A DNA stretch of 64,000 bases from Tretioscincus oriximinensis (Eukaryota > Chordata > Lepidosauria > Squamata > Gymnophthalmidae): the NCBI GenBank assembly GCA_022410635.1, contig JAJVDF010000001.1:10335700-10399699 (forward strand), read 5' to 3'. Below are positions 1 to 10,025 of this stretch, one piece after another. The translations under genes were made by a program, and so were the position numbers. The notes beneath the pieces were generated by a model. That model made no database searches. It was not told the DNA's origin and saw only the letters and a list, made by a program, of their open reading frames with translations. Position 1 is the stretch's first letter; the number at the start of each line of letters is the position of its first letter.

Positions 1-178
1 TACGAAAGCTTCTTCAGATGCATCTGAAGAAGTAGACCTGTCTACGAAAGCTTCTTCAGATGCATCTGAAGAAGTAGACCTGTCTACGAAAGCTTATGCC
101 AACCACTTTTCTCAAGTTAGTCTCATAGTGCTGCTAGCCCCTCTGCTGGACTTTCTGCTAGACTAACACGGCTATTTC
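1..178 (+). repeat. Interspersed repeat R-A with a 42 bp tandemly duplicated head
   Basis: Two identical 42 bp units (1-42, 43-84) and the start of a third (85-95) precede a body that ends in a segment reading CAGACTAACACGGCTA-like text near 160-175. Each unit contains a perfect 24 bp palindrome (9-32 and 51-74). The body (GAAAGCTTATGCC, then TTAGTCTCATAGTGCTGCTAG) resembles a widespread amniote interspersed repeat that I know from turtles and other reptiles but cannot classify. Related pieces occur near 7845, 8990, 9935, 17135, 24296 and 63240. The left end is cut by the window edge. Confidence 0.5.
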
Positions 179-464
179 TCTGAAGCTGATGATCCTGTTG
201 AACCGAAGCTACGAGCGGAGACGGATGCGAAGCTCGTTCTGGATGCGTCTCGTTCGCATCAGCTTTATTCCGAAGGTTCATCTTGGGGTCTCTTTCCCGC
301 CCTTCAACACCAAAGGGGAAGGGGCAGTATTAGGATCGAAGAGGCGTATAGGTAGGTAAAAAATGTGAGGGTTGAGGCGATTGTGAATCGAGAGCTGTAT
401 AGATGGGAAATTAATCAATCTCGTCTCTTCCAACTGAATTCCTCGAGTTCCTTTTCCCCTCTAA

Positions 465-644
465 GGCCCCATCCACACGGAGCCTTATCCCGGGCTATGC
501 CTCGGAATAGAAACCTGCCAACCACATGCTAGTATAGACTATGGCAGGCCCCGAATGGGGCCTGCCATAGTCTATACTGGCATGTGGATGGCCAAGCTCT
601 GACCCCAGATGTGACACAGAATAAGCCTCCGCGTGGATGGGGCC
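465..644. mobile_element. Palindromic non-autonomous DNA element, family P1 (copy A)
   Basis: The whole 180 bp is an imperfect inverted repeat. The outer arms read GGCCCCATCCAC on both sides, and the core 531-578 is a perfect palindrome of 22 bp arms around the loop GAAT. The trinucleotide TAA flanks both ends (462-464, 645-647), compatible with the 3 bp target duplication of PIF/Harbinger elements; this is inference because the other copies have unclear flanks. There is no coding capacity. Other copies lie at 2792, 4608, 6641, 20066 and 20193. Confidence 0.75.
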
Positions 645-796
645 TAAGGCAAAGATTTCTGGTCCAGACGCGTTTGATTTGCTGGTCTAGACAACTGCCT
701 CTCAATCGGATTTACTTTGGTTCGTAAATCCACCCAGCTTCCCTTAGGTAAGAATTATGGACTGTAAGGCCCCGAACAGAAAGGCATCCGGGCAGT

Positions 797-831
797 AAGA
801 AAGGAAGGAAGAGAGAGAGAAAGAGCAAAAG

Positions 832-866
<35 letters not shown>

Positions 867-1160
867 GCGAAAAAGCAAGAGAGACTGAAAGAAAAAGAAA
901 AAGGGAGAACGAAAGCGCAGAAGGGAACGAAAGAGAGAAAGGAAAAAAGAGAAAGGAAGAGAAAATGAGAAAGAAGAGGAAAAGAGAAAGAGCAAAAGAA
1001 CAAAAAAGAGAGAGAACAAAAGAGAAAGGAAGAAAGAATGAAACAGAAAGAATGAAAGAAAGAAAGAAAGAAAGAAAGAATGAATGAATGAATGAAAGAA
1101 AGAAAGAAAGAAAAAAAGAAAAAAGAAAAAAAGAGAAAGCAAGCAAGCAAGCAAGCAAGC

Positions 1161-1192
<32 letters not shown>
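797..1192. repeat. Polypurine GAAA-rich microsatellite
   Basis: About 400 bases are almost pure A and G, with clean (GAAA)n blocks at both ends, a short (GAAT)n and a (GCAA)n block near 1079-1160. The long open frames on the minus strand (Phe/Ser/Leu only) are a consequence of this composition and are not genes. Confidence 0.95.
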
Positions 1193-1193
<1 letters not shown>

Positions 1194-1199
1194 GATTAA

Positions 1200-1440
1200 A
1201 TATCAACTTCCTTACAGCAGCTTTTCACCTTTGAGCAGCTTTTTACGGGGAATAATTACGGCCGGTGCAACCCTGGAGGAAAGCTTCCCAATTTAATCAG
1301 ATGCAAATTTAAACCCTTTCTTATAGGCTTATTTTAACAAAGGTGAAATACGGATTTCTTTATTTTGATTTAGTTTTGCTTTAAAAAAAAACACATTTTG
1401 GATAACAGCGTAGCTGTTATCCATGGTCGTCCTGGGAAGG
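1200..1440. other. Unique AT-rich block, candidate conserved non-coding element
   Basis: Non-repetitive sequence between two low-complexity tracts. It contains a perfect POU octamer ATGCAAAT at 1301-1308 in an AT-rich setting rich in TTTAATC/TTATTTTA-like homeodomain-type words. No ORF, repeat or RNA gene is visible. The call rests only on texture; conservation cannot be tested here. Confidence 0.25.
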
Positions 1441-1639
1441 GTGTGATTTTTAATTTTTTTTAAAAAAACCTCTACCCATATTCAACCCACGACTCCCCCC
1501 AAGGAATCTTAAATCAGGGTGTAAGGTGAGAACATCTATGGACAGAAAACAGCCCCAGCCAAACCCTCCTCCCCCCCCCCCGGGCCCGGCCAGGCCAGGC
1601 CAAGGCCCATCTCTCCCCAGTGTCCCCCCCCCCCAAGAC

Positions 1640-1770
1640 CTGCTGACGTAGCAAGCTGCCTATCTCACTTCTTAAGTGACTCTTTTTCCTAAGGTGAAAG
1701 GTAAGGCGAGCTGACGTCCACTTCTATCTTTAGCAAACAAATTCAATTAAGGTAATAAAGGGGTGGGGGG
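1640..1770. other. Unique block with CRE-like and NKX-like motifs
   Basis: Between two C/G-run regions sits a non-repetitive block with two TGACGT cores (1644-1649 and near 1713) and an inverted pair of AAGTG-type half-sites at 1665-1679 (TCACTTCTTAAGTGA). These are motif matches only. Function is not shown. Confidence 0.2.
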
Positions 1771-1889
1771 GTGGGAGGGGCCCCTGGGGGTTGGGGCACC
1801 GGAGGATGCTAGGTTTTTTTAAAAAACCAGAGAGAGAGAACGAAAGAACGAGAGAGAGAAAGAAAGAAAAAGAAAGAATACTCTAAAAC

Positions 1890-1915
1890 GGGGGGGGGGG
1901 GGGGGGGGTGGGGGG
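1890..1915 (+). repeat. Long G run (19 G, T, 6 G)
   Basis: A single homopolymer run of 19 G followed by T and six G. It can fold as a G-quadruplex on the plus strand. Length may be unreliable because such runs are sequencing-error prone. Matching C runs lie nearby at 1567-1580 and 1624-1634. Confidence 0.9.
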
Positions 1916-1919
1916 TTCA

Positions 1920-2750
1920 TGCTAAAATAAAGAGCCCCTGTTTGCATGGATGGTGAGGAGAGGAAGGGATTTGTAGATGTGGCAGAAACTGGAGATGGAG
2001 GCTCGCGCTGTGCCTGGCCGGTGTGGGATCGCCAGGATGGGAGGCCGAGAATAAAGGCACAAAAAGAATTGAAGGAAAAGGCAGAGATTGGGTCAGGCGG
2101 GTGGCCATGTAGGAAAGAGGGGAAGGCTGGCATAAATCCACTGGGCGCAGCAGCGGAGGGGAGGCAAAAGCGGGGCTTCCCATCGCTGCCTCGGCAGGCA
2201 GACCCCCTGACTCGCTCAGGTATCCGTCCGCTCCCGTGGAAACCCAGAGAGAAGGGGTGGCTAACGGGTTGGGGGGAAAGGCAAGGCTCAGGCGGGCTCA
2301 GGATGGAAGCGCCTTTCTAACCCTTCTTCTCCCCTATTGGAAACACGCACGCGGGCGCGGGCACGCGCACGGACGCACACACACACACACACACACATGC
2401 AAGGACACCTCTCTGGAATCACAGAGAACAAAAAGGTTTTTTTTTTGTTTTTGCAGTAGTGCTAACGGGGGTCGCCTCCTCCTCCTCCTCTTCCTCCTCC
2501 GACCAGGACCCCCTGCAGGCGATGCTGTACCTCCTGGAAGGAGAGAAGGGGGCTCCCCCGCCCCCTGTAGAACCACAAGGCGTGGAAGCCTAGAACAGCC
2601 TCTCCCCCAGAAAAATCCCCCCTGTTACTGCCTAGACCAGGCACGAAGGGCTTGTGCTTGGGGGTGGATGGGTGATCAACCCCCCCACATCACTCCCTAG
2701 CAGTAATTAAAAGAGAAAGAAGATTGTATGGACGTCAGCAGCGCTCCTAG
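1920..2750. other. GC-rich unique stretch without recognisable gene
   Basis: GC-rich, CpG-containing sequence with a (CA)n microsatellite at 2375-2396 and a CTC-rich stretch near 2470-2500. Open frames exist on both strands, but they overlap each other, have low-complexity composition and match no family I know. Nothing else is seen. Confidence 0.4.
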
Positions 2751-2791
2751 CCAGACCTACATTTTAATCCGCCTTCAGTACCCTTTCAGAG

Positions 2792-2952
2792 GAAGGCTGC
2801 ATCCACACGGAGGCTGTCCCTCAGAATAGGAGCCTGCCAAACACATGCTAGTGTAGACTATGGCAGGCCCCGAATGGGGCCTGCCATAGTCTACACTGGC
2901 ATGTGGATGGCCAAGCTCTGTCCCAAAATGTGATCCAGAAAAAGGCTCCTAA
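2792..2952. mobile_element. Family P1 (copy B), nested in a P2 terminus
   Basis: P1 palindrome with the GAAT loop orientation, starting GGCTGCATCCACACGG. The distal end is eroded after GGCTCCT. It is flanked by 37 bp imperfect direct repeats (2755-2791 and 2953-2989) that are the terminal sequence of family P2, so P1 sits beside a duplicated P2 end. Confidence 0.7.
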
Positions 2953-3190
2953 ACCTATATTTTAATCCACCTTCAGTTCACTTTCAGAGTGAGAGAACGC
3001 AGCAGCAAAGTTGCAACCTGTTTTCTTTCCCTTCTCGAATTAAAACAAAACGAAACTTTTTTAAAAAATAATAATAATAATAATAATGTGGTTTTGATCA
3101 TTTGGACAAAAATAAAATACCCCCCCCCCCCCTATTCATTTTGCTGCTGTGTTACTCCATTCTGAAAGTGGACTGAAGCTGGATTATGAC
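2953..3190. mobile_element. Palindromic-ended element, family P2
   Basis: Terminal inverted repeats of about 45 bp. The left end (AATCCACCTTCAGTTCACTT, continuing to a GCAGCAGCAAA-type word) is the reverse complement of 3137-3186 with a few mismatches. The interior holds (AAT)n at 3066-3087 and a C run at 3119-3132. No coding capacity. A partial terminus recurs at 8540-8600. Confidence 0.65.
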
Positions 3191-3194
3191 ATTC

Positions 3195-4164
3195 GACTGC
3201 TAAGGTAAAAAAAAACCCGGCAGCCTGGGGTCAGGTTCTCGGAGGCAGGAGGCTGAAAGGTTATGCTCCGAATCTAGTTGCGTTTACACCCAGGGAGGCG
3301 CCGCCTGTAGCCCAGAACATGCCCGGGGATTGTGATAAGCGGCATCTCATAACCCAGGCAAGGGGAGACGAGATAAGGACGCCGCCCGCCCCATTCCGAA
3401 TTTCCACCCCNTCCCAGCCGCCTTCAGGGGAAACTTTCAGCCCCGCAGATTCCGCCTCCAGGGGCCCCGGAGGGAGAAAGGGTCCCTCTGNCACCCCAAG
3501 GCATGAACGGCTAAGGCCCTTCTGCACAGCGTCCTGGCACCCTTGGTGATCCTTTCCCCCTGCCCAGGGCCCCATTGCGCCTTTGAACCGGCGGCTCCAT
3601 CAGCGTCTACACGGTGGGGCCCTAATCTAGTGTCTGGCACCATCAAGATGAAATCGGGCCCTTTAATTCATCGAATGTTCACATCCTTCCCAGCTCCATC
3701 CTTTACAGCCCTGATGCCCAGGGTGAACCTACCTGTGTGTGTGTGTGTGTGTACACTCAAGGCAGCTTGAAAAATGTGATTTCCCGTCTTTTCACGTGTT
3801 TCTATCGGGGCATCTTATCCAGTCCATAGGAAGGGTCGGGGCGCCCAAATCCTGACATCCTTCCTGCTCAAAGGCTCACCAAAAACGACTTCAGATTTCC
3901 CTTCTGCCTTTCTCGGCTTCTTCTGCTCGCTCTGTCTGCGCTTTCATTCCAGCCATGCGAAGGGCTTGATTTTTGTCTCCATTCACAAGCGATTCCCGTT
4001 TATCTCGTGATTAAAACACGCCTTCCATCGCCCAGGAGACAGGATCGAGGGTGTCCCCCCCACCACCACCACCAGGGAAGGAAGCCGCTTAAATCCATTG
4101 GTTTTAAATAAAACCGCCAATAATAGGTACAGTAATACCAACTGGAAATCCACCTCCCTTTTAA
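3195..4164. other. Unique stretch, no gene recognised
   Basis: Non-repetitive GC-moderate DNA with a (TG)n at 3733-3752 and a (CCA)n near 4060. Short open frames on both strands show no recognisable domain. Two isolated N bases lie at 3411 and 3491. Confidence 0.4.
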
Positions 4165-4513
4165 AAAGACGGAGAGGAAGAAGGGAGAAGAGAAAAAGAG
4201 AGAGAAGGAAAGACCAAGAGAAAGGAGGGAGACTAAAGAAAAGACAGAAGGAGAAGGAAAGAGAAAGGAGAGAGACAAGAAAAAGACAGAGAAAGAGAGA
4301 AGGAAAGAGAAAAAGAAAGAAGGGAGAAAAGAAAGAGATGGAGAAAGAAGAAGAAAAGAAAAAAAGGGNGAGAAAGAAGGAAGGGAAGACAGAAGGGGAA
4401 AAAAAAGGAAAAAGGGAGAAGACAACGAAAGAGAAAGAAAGAAGGAGAAAAAGAACAAAATAATGAAAGAGGAAGGAAAGAGAGAGAAGGAAAACAAAGG
4501 AAAACAAAGGAAA
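4165..4513. repeat. Polypurine tract (GA-rich)
   Basis: About 350 bases are almost only A and G, without a fixed repeat unit (AGAAAGGAGA-like mixture). It produces spurious Lys/Arg/Glu frames on the plus strand and Phe/Ser/Leu frames on the minus strand. It can form triplex DNA. Confidence 0.9.
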
Positions 4514-4607
4514 AACCCTTCACATTTTTCATGGGTTCCAGTTTCGTTAACACGTGTTAGTGGCTGCAGGTGTGAAAGGGGCAATGTGGGGGCGAAGGGG
4601 CTGCGAT

Positions 4608-4784
4608 GCCCATCCAGACGGAGCCTTATTCTGNGTCACATCTCGGGACAGAGCTTGGCCACCCACATGCCAGTGTAGACTATGGCAGGCCCCATTCGGG
4701 GCCTGCCATAGTCTACACTAGCATGTGGTTGGCAGGCTCCTACTCCGAGGGACAGCCCAGGATAAGGCTCCATGTGGATGCAGC
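4608..4784. mobile_element. Family P1 (copy C), inverted relative to A
   Basis: Full-length P1. The core 4672-4719 is a perfect palindrome (22 bp arms) with loop ATTC, the reverse complement of the GAAT loop in copies A, B and D, so this copy lies in the other orientation. It ends within about 15 bp of a CpG-rich block. Confidence 0.75.
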
Positions 4785-4789
4785 CTCTC

Positions 4790-4945
4790 TGTCTCCTTGC
4801 NCCCGCCGAACCCGCGGCCTCTTTCCCACCCAGAAGCCCCCTCCCCTCCCCTCCCCTCCCCGATAGCCCCTCCCGCTCAGGGATGCTCGGGCGCGCGGCC
4901 GGGGCGCGCTCCGGATCCGAGGGTCGCGCGCGCTTTATGACGTTT
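4790..4945. promoter_or_regulatory. Small CpG-rich block
   Basis: Dense CpG (GCGCGCGGCCGGGGCGCGC-like) around 4888-4932, ending in TTTATGACGTTTCC, which includes a CRE-like TGACGTTT. It may mark a promoter or regulatory CpG cluster. No transcript start can be assigned. Confidence 0.3.
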
Positions 4946-5215
4946 CCTTGCCTCTGACTTTATTTTAAAATATTAGGCGAGGTGCAGAATTATAAATGAT
5001 TTCGCCCTTATCTTTTGCGCTCACATATCCAGGATCAGAGGAGCTGATTAAGAAAGGAGTCAGGGGCAACGTTGGATTCATAATGATTCAGAATAATGAA
5101 TTCTTATCTCTGCTTTCCAGATTATCAACCTTTCAGCTCCCAATGTTTTGTTCCTTGGGATAATTTATTGCATCTAATACATCACAATGAATCTGATGGC
5201 AGAAAGCGATGGGCG
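4945..5215. promoter_or_regulatory. Candidate conserved non-coding enhancer
   Basis: About 270 bp of complex, non-repetitive AT-rich sequence sits between P1/CpG DNA and simple G/C runs. It is rich in homeodomain-like (ATAATGATT, AATAATGAATTC, GATTAAG) and GATA-like (CTTATCT, twice) words and has no long ORF. This texture is typical of vertebrate developmental enhancers. Conservation is not testable here. Confidence 0.3.
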
Positions 5216-5221
5216 ACGGTG

Positions 5222-5345
5222 TGGGAGGGGGGGGGGCGCTCCCTTCCCCTCCCCTCCCCTTCCCCTTCCCCTCCCCCCCAATTTTTCATTTTGGGGGGGG
5301 GGAAGCAGAAACGTCGCCTTGGGGGGGGGAAATAGAAGGAGGGGG
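5222..5345. repeat. G-run and C-run low-complexity block
   Basis: Alternating runs of G and of CCCCTTCC-type sequence, with at least five runs of seven or more G. No gene. Frames through it encode Pro/Gly-rich nonsense. Confidence 0.85.
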
Positions 5346-5399
5346 GGAAACACCCCCAAAATGTTAAATTGGGGGGAAAAATAAAAAAAAATAGATCTG

Positions 5400-6600
5400 A
5401 TTTACCCCAACGCCACACGTTCGCTTCCCCTTTAATTACTGTGTCAATTTCAGGACGAAATTAACACAAATCGACTGGCTCTTCCCAGAATGGGGAAGGA
5501 TTTAATTTTTTTCCTTATTTAACTGTGCGAGAGGGAGAAGGGAGAGACGCCTTTATTGCCCAGTGAAGATGAAAATCCCATCTTTTGCCTTTCGCCCCCC
5601 CCTCCCTTTTTTTGTTTTTTTTTTTAAAAAACCACAATTAAAAATTGCAACAATCTGTAGATTTTTCTTAACACTTTCCTCNCCGGAAACCCGAAGTCCT
5701 TTCCGCATCCCAAACGCCTCAAAAGGACCCCCAGAACCCCAACCCATTCGCCCTGCCTCCAAAGCCCAGGGCAGATTTTACACAAGAAATAGGAATCCTT
5801 CCAATGAAATTAAACTTGAGCCTGCATAGAGTTTGTTCCCTCTTAATGCCGTCTAATACCTCCCCATATATAAAATTACCTCCTCCATAGGTATAAACGT
5901 TTAATATCTTTTTAATACCTCCCACATATACATATATATATATATATATATTACAGATACACTCTGCAATATCCCAGAGCCATTCTTCATGGAGACGGGA
6001 GGAGAGACCCATTAGGTTCCGAAGACGAATAATTCCTTTGTTGTAGCATTTCAACCCGAATCCTTTCCACCTCCAAGCCGTCGAAGCAGAACTTCCCGCT
6101 CCTTTGTATGCAAATAAATACGGAACTGAGATTCTCTCCCCCGCCCCCCCCCGCAGAATTTAAAGAGGTATTCCCCTTAAAATGATGCGCCTCCACCCTT
6201 ATAGATCAAATGTGTGCGTGCCTGTAAGGATACAGCCCTGTACACGTCGCTCCACTTGGAAAGATTTCCCTCCCGTTTGCTCTCCTGGCTCCTCCACTTG
6301 CTTAATCCGGAATAATTCCCAAAGAGGTTGACTNGCCTTAGCACATGTAACCTAATGCTAGAAGGCTCATTAATTTAAATGAGATTCATTCTTCCCCCAA
6401 ACCTGCAAAGCCCTAAAGGAAAAAAACCTTAGAAACTAAAAAAAAAAGAAAGATATTTATATATATCTCCCCATACCAAAGCTTTTCTCCCTCTCTTAAT
6501 TCCCCTCGNCCCAGCCCATTAAAGAGCCCTTATCTTTTCCTCTTCCAGTGAATGGATTCTTTCAGTGATTTGTTGGGCCTTTTGGTTCCCTTTGGCTACA
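5400..6600. other. Unique AT-rich stretch, possible conserved blocks
   Basis: Non-repetitive DNA with (TA)n at 5927-5951. The block 5420-5540 (TTAATTACTGTGTCAATTTC) and the block 6330-6420 (CTCATTAATTTAAATGAG, a near-palindromic homeodomain-type word) are good candidates for regulatory DNA. No coding frame is convincing. Confidence 0.25.
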
Positions 6601-6640
6601 GGGAGCTTTCCTCAGAGGAAACCTGGACCAGGACCCTCAG

Positions 6641-6804
6641 GCTGAAACCACAGGGAGCCTTATTCTGGGCTGTCCCTTGGAATAGGAGCCTGCCAACCAC
6701 ATGCTAGTGTAGACTATGGCAGGCCCCGAATGGGGCCTGCCATAGTCTATACTGGCATGTGGATGGCCAAGCTCTGTCCCGAGATGAGACCCCGTGTGGA
6801 TGCT
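6641..6804. mobile_element. Family P1 (copy D)
   Basis: P1 palindrome with loop GAAT. The inner arms differ at one position (GTGTAG on the left, CTATAC on the right). The outer ends are eroded on the left (GCTGAAACCACAGGGAGCC). Confidence 0.7.
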
Positions 6805-6811
6805 TTGTTCA

Positions 6812-7160
6812 TCAACTCAGTAGGCAGATAAGAAGATAAGAGGAGCTCTGCTGAACTGGGCCACAACCACCCAATCCAGCATCTGTCTTAAACACTGCCC
6901 TACAGTTGCTTCTGGCCATCTCCAGTAAGCAACAGAAGACAAAACTTTTGTCTCCGTGCAAATGGCTTTTAGGGGAACCCTGAGGCGGCACCTATGAATG
7001 CATTCTAGCAGCCACTGACACACCTGGTCTCCATGTGTCTCTGCCTTTCTTACAGCCATTCAGGTTGGTTGCGGTCACCAACTCTTCTGGTAGTGACTTT
7101 CATAGCCCGATGACCCTCTAGGTGAAGACATCGGTCCCCTAGTCTGTTGTGACAGACAGG
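6812..7160 (-). mobile_element. Diverged CR1 LINE 3' end
   Basis: Reading the minus strand, the 3' UTR text TGGTCTGGGCC-like, the ATAAGAAGATAAGA tail (6827-6842) and the upstream GATGACCCTCTAGGTGAAGACA segment (7108-7130 on plus) match the arrangement of younger CR1 copies in this window. Highly diverged and 5'-truncated. Confidence 0.6.
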
Positions 7161-7185
7161 ATTTTTAGATTCTTCTTTTTTGTTG

Positions 7186-7482
7186 AGACACAAATGGCTC
7201 AGATATTAAGAGTCGGTCTTTCATGTGAGAGATCTGTTGAAGCCCTGTGCTGACCGTGGAGAGGGACGAGCGCCCTCTACTGGCCTCAGTTCTAGCCAGC
7301 TATTTGAAATAAAATAGATTTGCAATCTACATTTCAAATAGATTCATGAGTACCACCATTAATGTGGTGGAAAAGCTAAAATAGATGCAAACCGTCTGGT
7401 GAAAATTAACCTTGCAAGCAGCTCTGAGTCCCTCCACGTGTGAATGCTGTCATATAAAAATCAGATTCTCCTTCCAATTCTC
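7186..7482 (+). mobile_element. tRNA-derived SINE (Sauria-type), older copy
   Basis: A tRNA-like head (ATGGCTCAG... then GTTGAAGCCCTGTG as B-box remnant) is followed by a body shared with the copies at 14137, 18317 and 48698 (GATTTGCAATCTA, ACCACCATTAA, GTGGTGGAAAAG) and by the LINE-like end AGCTCTGAGTCCC...TATAAAAATCAGATTCTCC. Confidence 0.7.
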
Positions 7483-7489
7483 CTGCCCA

Positions 7490-8985
7490 TCAGCTTCACA
7501 GAGCCCCTCTGTTTCTAGTGTTGTGTGAAAGATAAAATAAATTTCCTCTGTCTTCCTTATCCATCAAACTGGCTCTTAAATTGGCTACCCTGAGTGGGAA
7601 GCCTTTGAAAGGCACCCAGTCTGAAGGGTCCTTTCAGAACATAAAGCTCCGGGCGGGTGAGTTTGCATGTGCACCCTTTGCTTCTGTTGCTTCCAAACAA
7701 GAAAGGCTTCCAAGGTTTTTAAGGGGACTATTCCCCAGCTTTCTTCCAAGGAACAACTGATTTGCTTCCTTGCTTATTGACTGGGGTTTTATTCAATTTT
7801 CAGATCACAAAATTGGAAAGTTGGACAGGAGTATCAAAGAGTAGGACTGAAAGAAATAGCCATGTTAGTCTGGGCCTGGAAAAAACTAGGAAGGGTTATC
7901 GTAGACTTGTTTAAAGACTAACAAGAAATAGGATGGGCAATATGAACTTTTGTAGGCAAGTCTACTTCTTCCAATGCCCTAGCAAGAGACCCCCTTGCTC
8001 GAAAACACGGACACGTCCTGCTACATACTGACAGGTCTGTGAAGGCTGCAGCCCCACTGAAGTTTTAGTTCAGTCGACTTACAGATAGCATGCCAGATGT
8101 ANTAACAATAACAATACAGAAACACTTTCTGTTTCTNTACTGCCTGGCAGAATTCCTGTTTTATGNTTTTAAATTGTGTTTCTACCTACTATTCTGTGCC
8201 ACTTTTCATAATGCAAAGTGCTTATTATTCCCAGCAGCTTCACTAAATTGTGCTCTCAGTGGGGTCTGCTGGGAAGTGTAGTACAAACAGCGGTNAGCCT
8301 CTACTGCCTGGCCTGTATGGGACCATGCCCTGTAGACTATAGCTCCCAGNCTGCACAGCAGCTAGCCCTGGGATGGAGAAAGTCTCTTTAGCCANTCTGT
8401 GCNTAGAGGAAACATTTTTGCTGCTACAGGAAGTTGGCTGGGGACNCTTCTATAGGATGGAAGAACACTGCAACAAAGTTCATAGTCTAATGCCAACATT
8501 ATCTCATGCCCAAAAATTCTACTTGTTGTTTTGCTGATATGATCTCTCATCCTGAAAGTGAAGTTAGATTAAGATTTAGATGTGACCATGGCCCAAGCTG
8601 GTGAGCATTGAATATGCAGTCCCCTAAGAGCNTGGGGAGGAGGAACCTGGGGCTTTCTTTCTTTCCCTTCCCCACACAGACAAAGAAATAAAGAGCATCA
8701 GTACTCCCAATACAGTACAGTACAGTACTTCTTTTTCACACAGGGGAACATAAATCAGATTGGAATGGGATGGGCCACACTATTCAGGATAGCAAACAGG
8801 GCCATTCTACTAGGTCCAAAAGCATGCAATGGGCGTAATAACCAATAAACACAGAGCTTATCTGCCCCTTTCCTGGTGGGTGCTCAGGAAAAGTGGAGGT
8901 CTCTTAATGTACCCAGGAAAAGTGGAGGCCTCTTAATGTACCCAAAGTCAGGAATGGGAAGAATTGCCATGTTTCTCTTGGTCAG
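7490..8985. other. Mostly unique stretch with decayed repeat pieces
   Basis: Holds an R-A fragment at about 7845-7980, a cluster of isolated N bases at 8101-8446, a P2/P3-like terminus at 8540-8600 and a 27-28 bp direct duplication near 8887-8941 (CAGGAAAAGTGGAGG-type). No gene recognised. Confidence 0.4.
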
Positions 8986-8989
8986 AATT

Positions 8990-9215
8990 TCTAGCAAGAG
9001 ATTTGGCAGCACCTAGAGACTAATGTAAAAATATAGGCAGCATCAGTTTGGGAGCAGTCAGTCTATTTCTTCAGGTACAATGAAGTGAACAAGTGCCTAG
9101 GGACCACTATATATAGCAAGCTCCCTCTGTGTGAGATGCTACATATTAACTTATTTATAGGCACTGGTTCATTCCATGCGTCTGAAGAAATGGGCTGCAT
9201 CCAGACATCAGTCAG
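8990..9215 (-). repeat. R-A interspersed repeat fragments
   Basis: CACCTAGAGACTAATGTAAA at about 9010 and CTATTTCTTCAGGTACAATG at about 9063 correspond, on the minus strand, to the R-A order seen at the window start. A further GTCTGAAGAAATGGGCTGCA piece lies at 9180. Confidence 0.45.
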
Positions 9216-9397
9216 TAAACGTGCAATCAAGTGATATTCCAGTAGAAACACATTCCAGAATGATTGCTGGCTGGCCAAACAGCAGGGCAACATAAAGCCA
9301 ATCACAGGGCAAGGTTGAGCACAAAAGTACAGCTAGATATTTTATTGGTGCAAAATATCCATACTTGTGTCCCCAGGCACTTTCCTTTACATTTTTT

Positions 9398-9478
9398 GTG
9401 CTAGGCTTTATTTCGGATTATGGAAACCTGCAGTCTGCATGACAAGGTCCCTACTACCTGTCCTGCCATAATCTGTCA
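9398..9478. mobile_element. Probable P1b palindromic element fragment
   Basis: GTGCTAGGCTTTATTTCGGA, a central GTCTGCATG and CCTGCCATAATCTGTC resemble the P1b copies at 24969 and 62009. The far end is unclear. Confidence 0.35.
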
Positions 9479-9934
9479 TTTAATTGGATCCTACTCTTTT
9501 TCACCCTATGAACTACAACATCTTAGGCCCTTCTGCCTCCCACTGCCTCCCAGAGTCTGCCAAGCTGGTTTTTGCTGCTTCCATGGCTCTGCTTATCCAT
9601 CTTATTCTCAGCCATCCTGTCCAAGTGATTCCTGTCTTCTCCTTGTGTGACTAAAGAATTTGAGCTACAACTTTAATATTTATGCTTCCAATAAATTGTC
9701 AGAGAATTGATTTTCCNTTTAGCCCAAGGAACTGTCAGAAATCTTCTCCCATTTCAAAAGCCTGAATTTTTCAATGCTCAGCTGAAGGTACAATCAACTC
9801 TCATCATAGCCATACATTATAACTGTATTCACTACTGGCAAGGTGAGGTTTCTGTTTTTTAGTTTACTGTCTAGGTTTGCTGTAGCTTTCCTACCAGGAA
9901 GCAAAGTCCTGCTGAGATCTCATAGCATCTCAGA

Positions 9935-10025
9935 AAAAGCAATTTGTTTTGCTAATCTCTAAAGTGCTATGAGGCCCTCTTGCTGGAAATTCTGTATTCA
10001 GACTAACACAGCTATTTCTTTGAAT
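9935..10025 (+). repeat. R-A repeat 3' part
   Basis: CTAATCTCTAAAGTGCTATG and CAGACTAACACAGCTATTTC are the same 3' segment as 110-178. Nothing else is recognised from 10025 to 10795 except T-rich low complexity near 10500. Confidence 0.5.

Noticed and set aside
1..95. CRISPR-like repeat array
   Set aside because: Units are directly adjacent without spacers and the genome is vertebrate.
712..1206. Long minus-strand frames rich in Phe, Ser and Leu that look like membrane proteins
   Set aside because: They are translations of the (GAAA)n tract; all three frames are open for the same reason.
3983..4584. Overlapping long frames on both strands, hydrophobic on minus and Lys/Arg-rich on plus
   Set aside because: Produced by the polypurine tract at 4165-4513.
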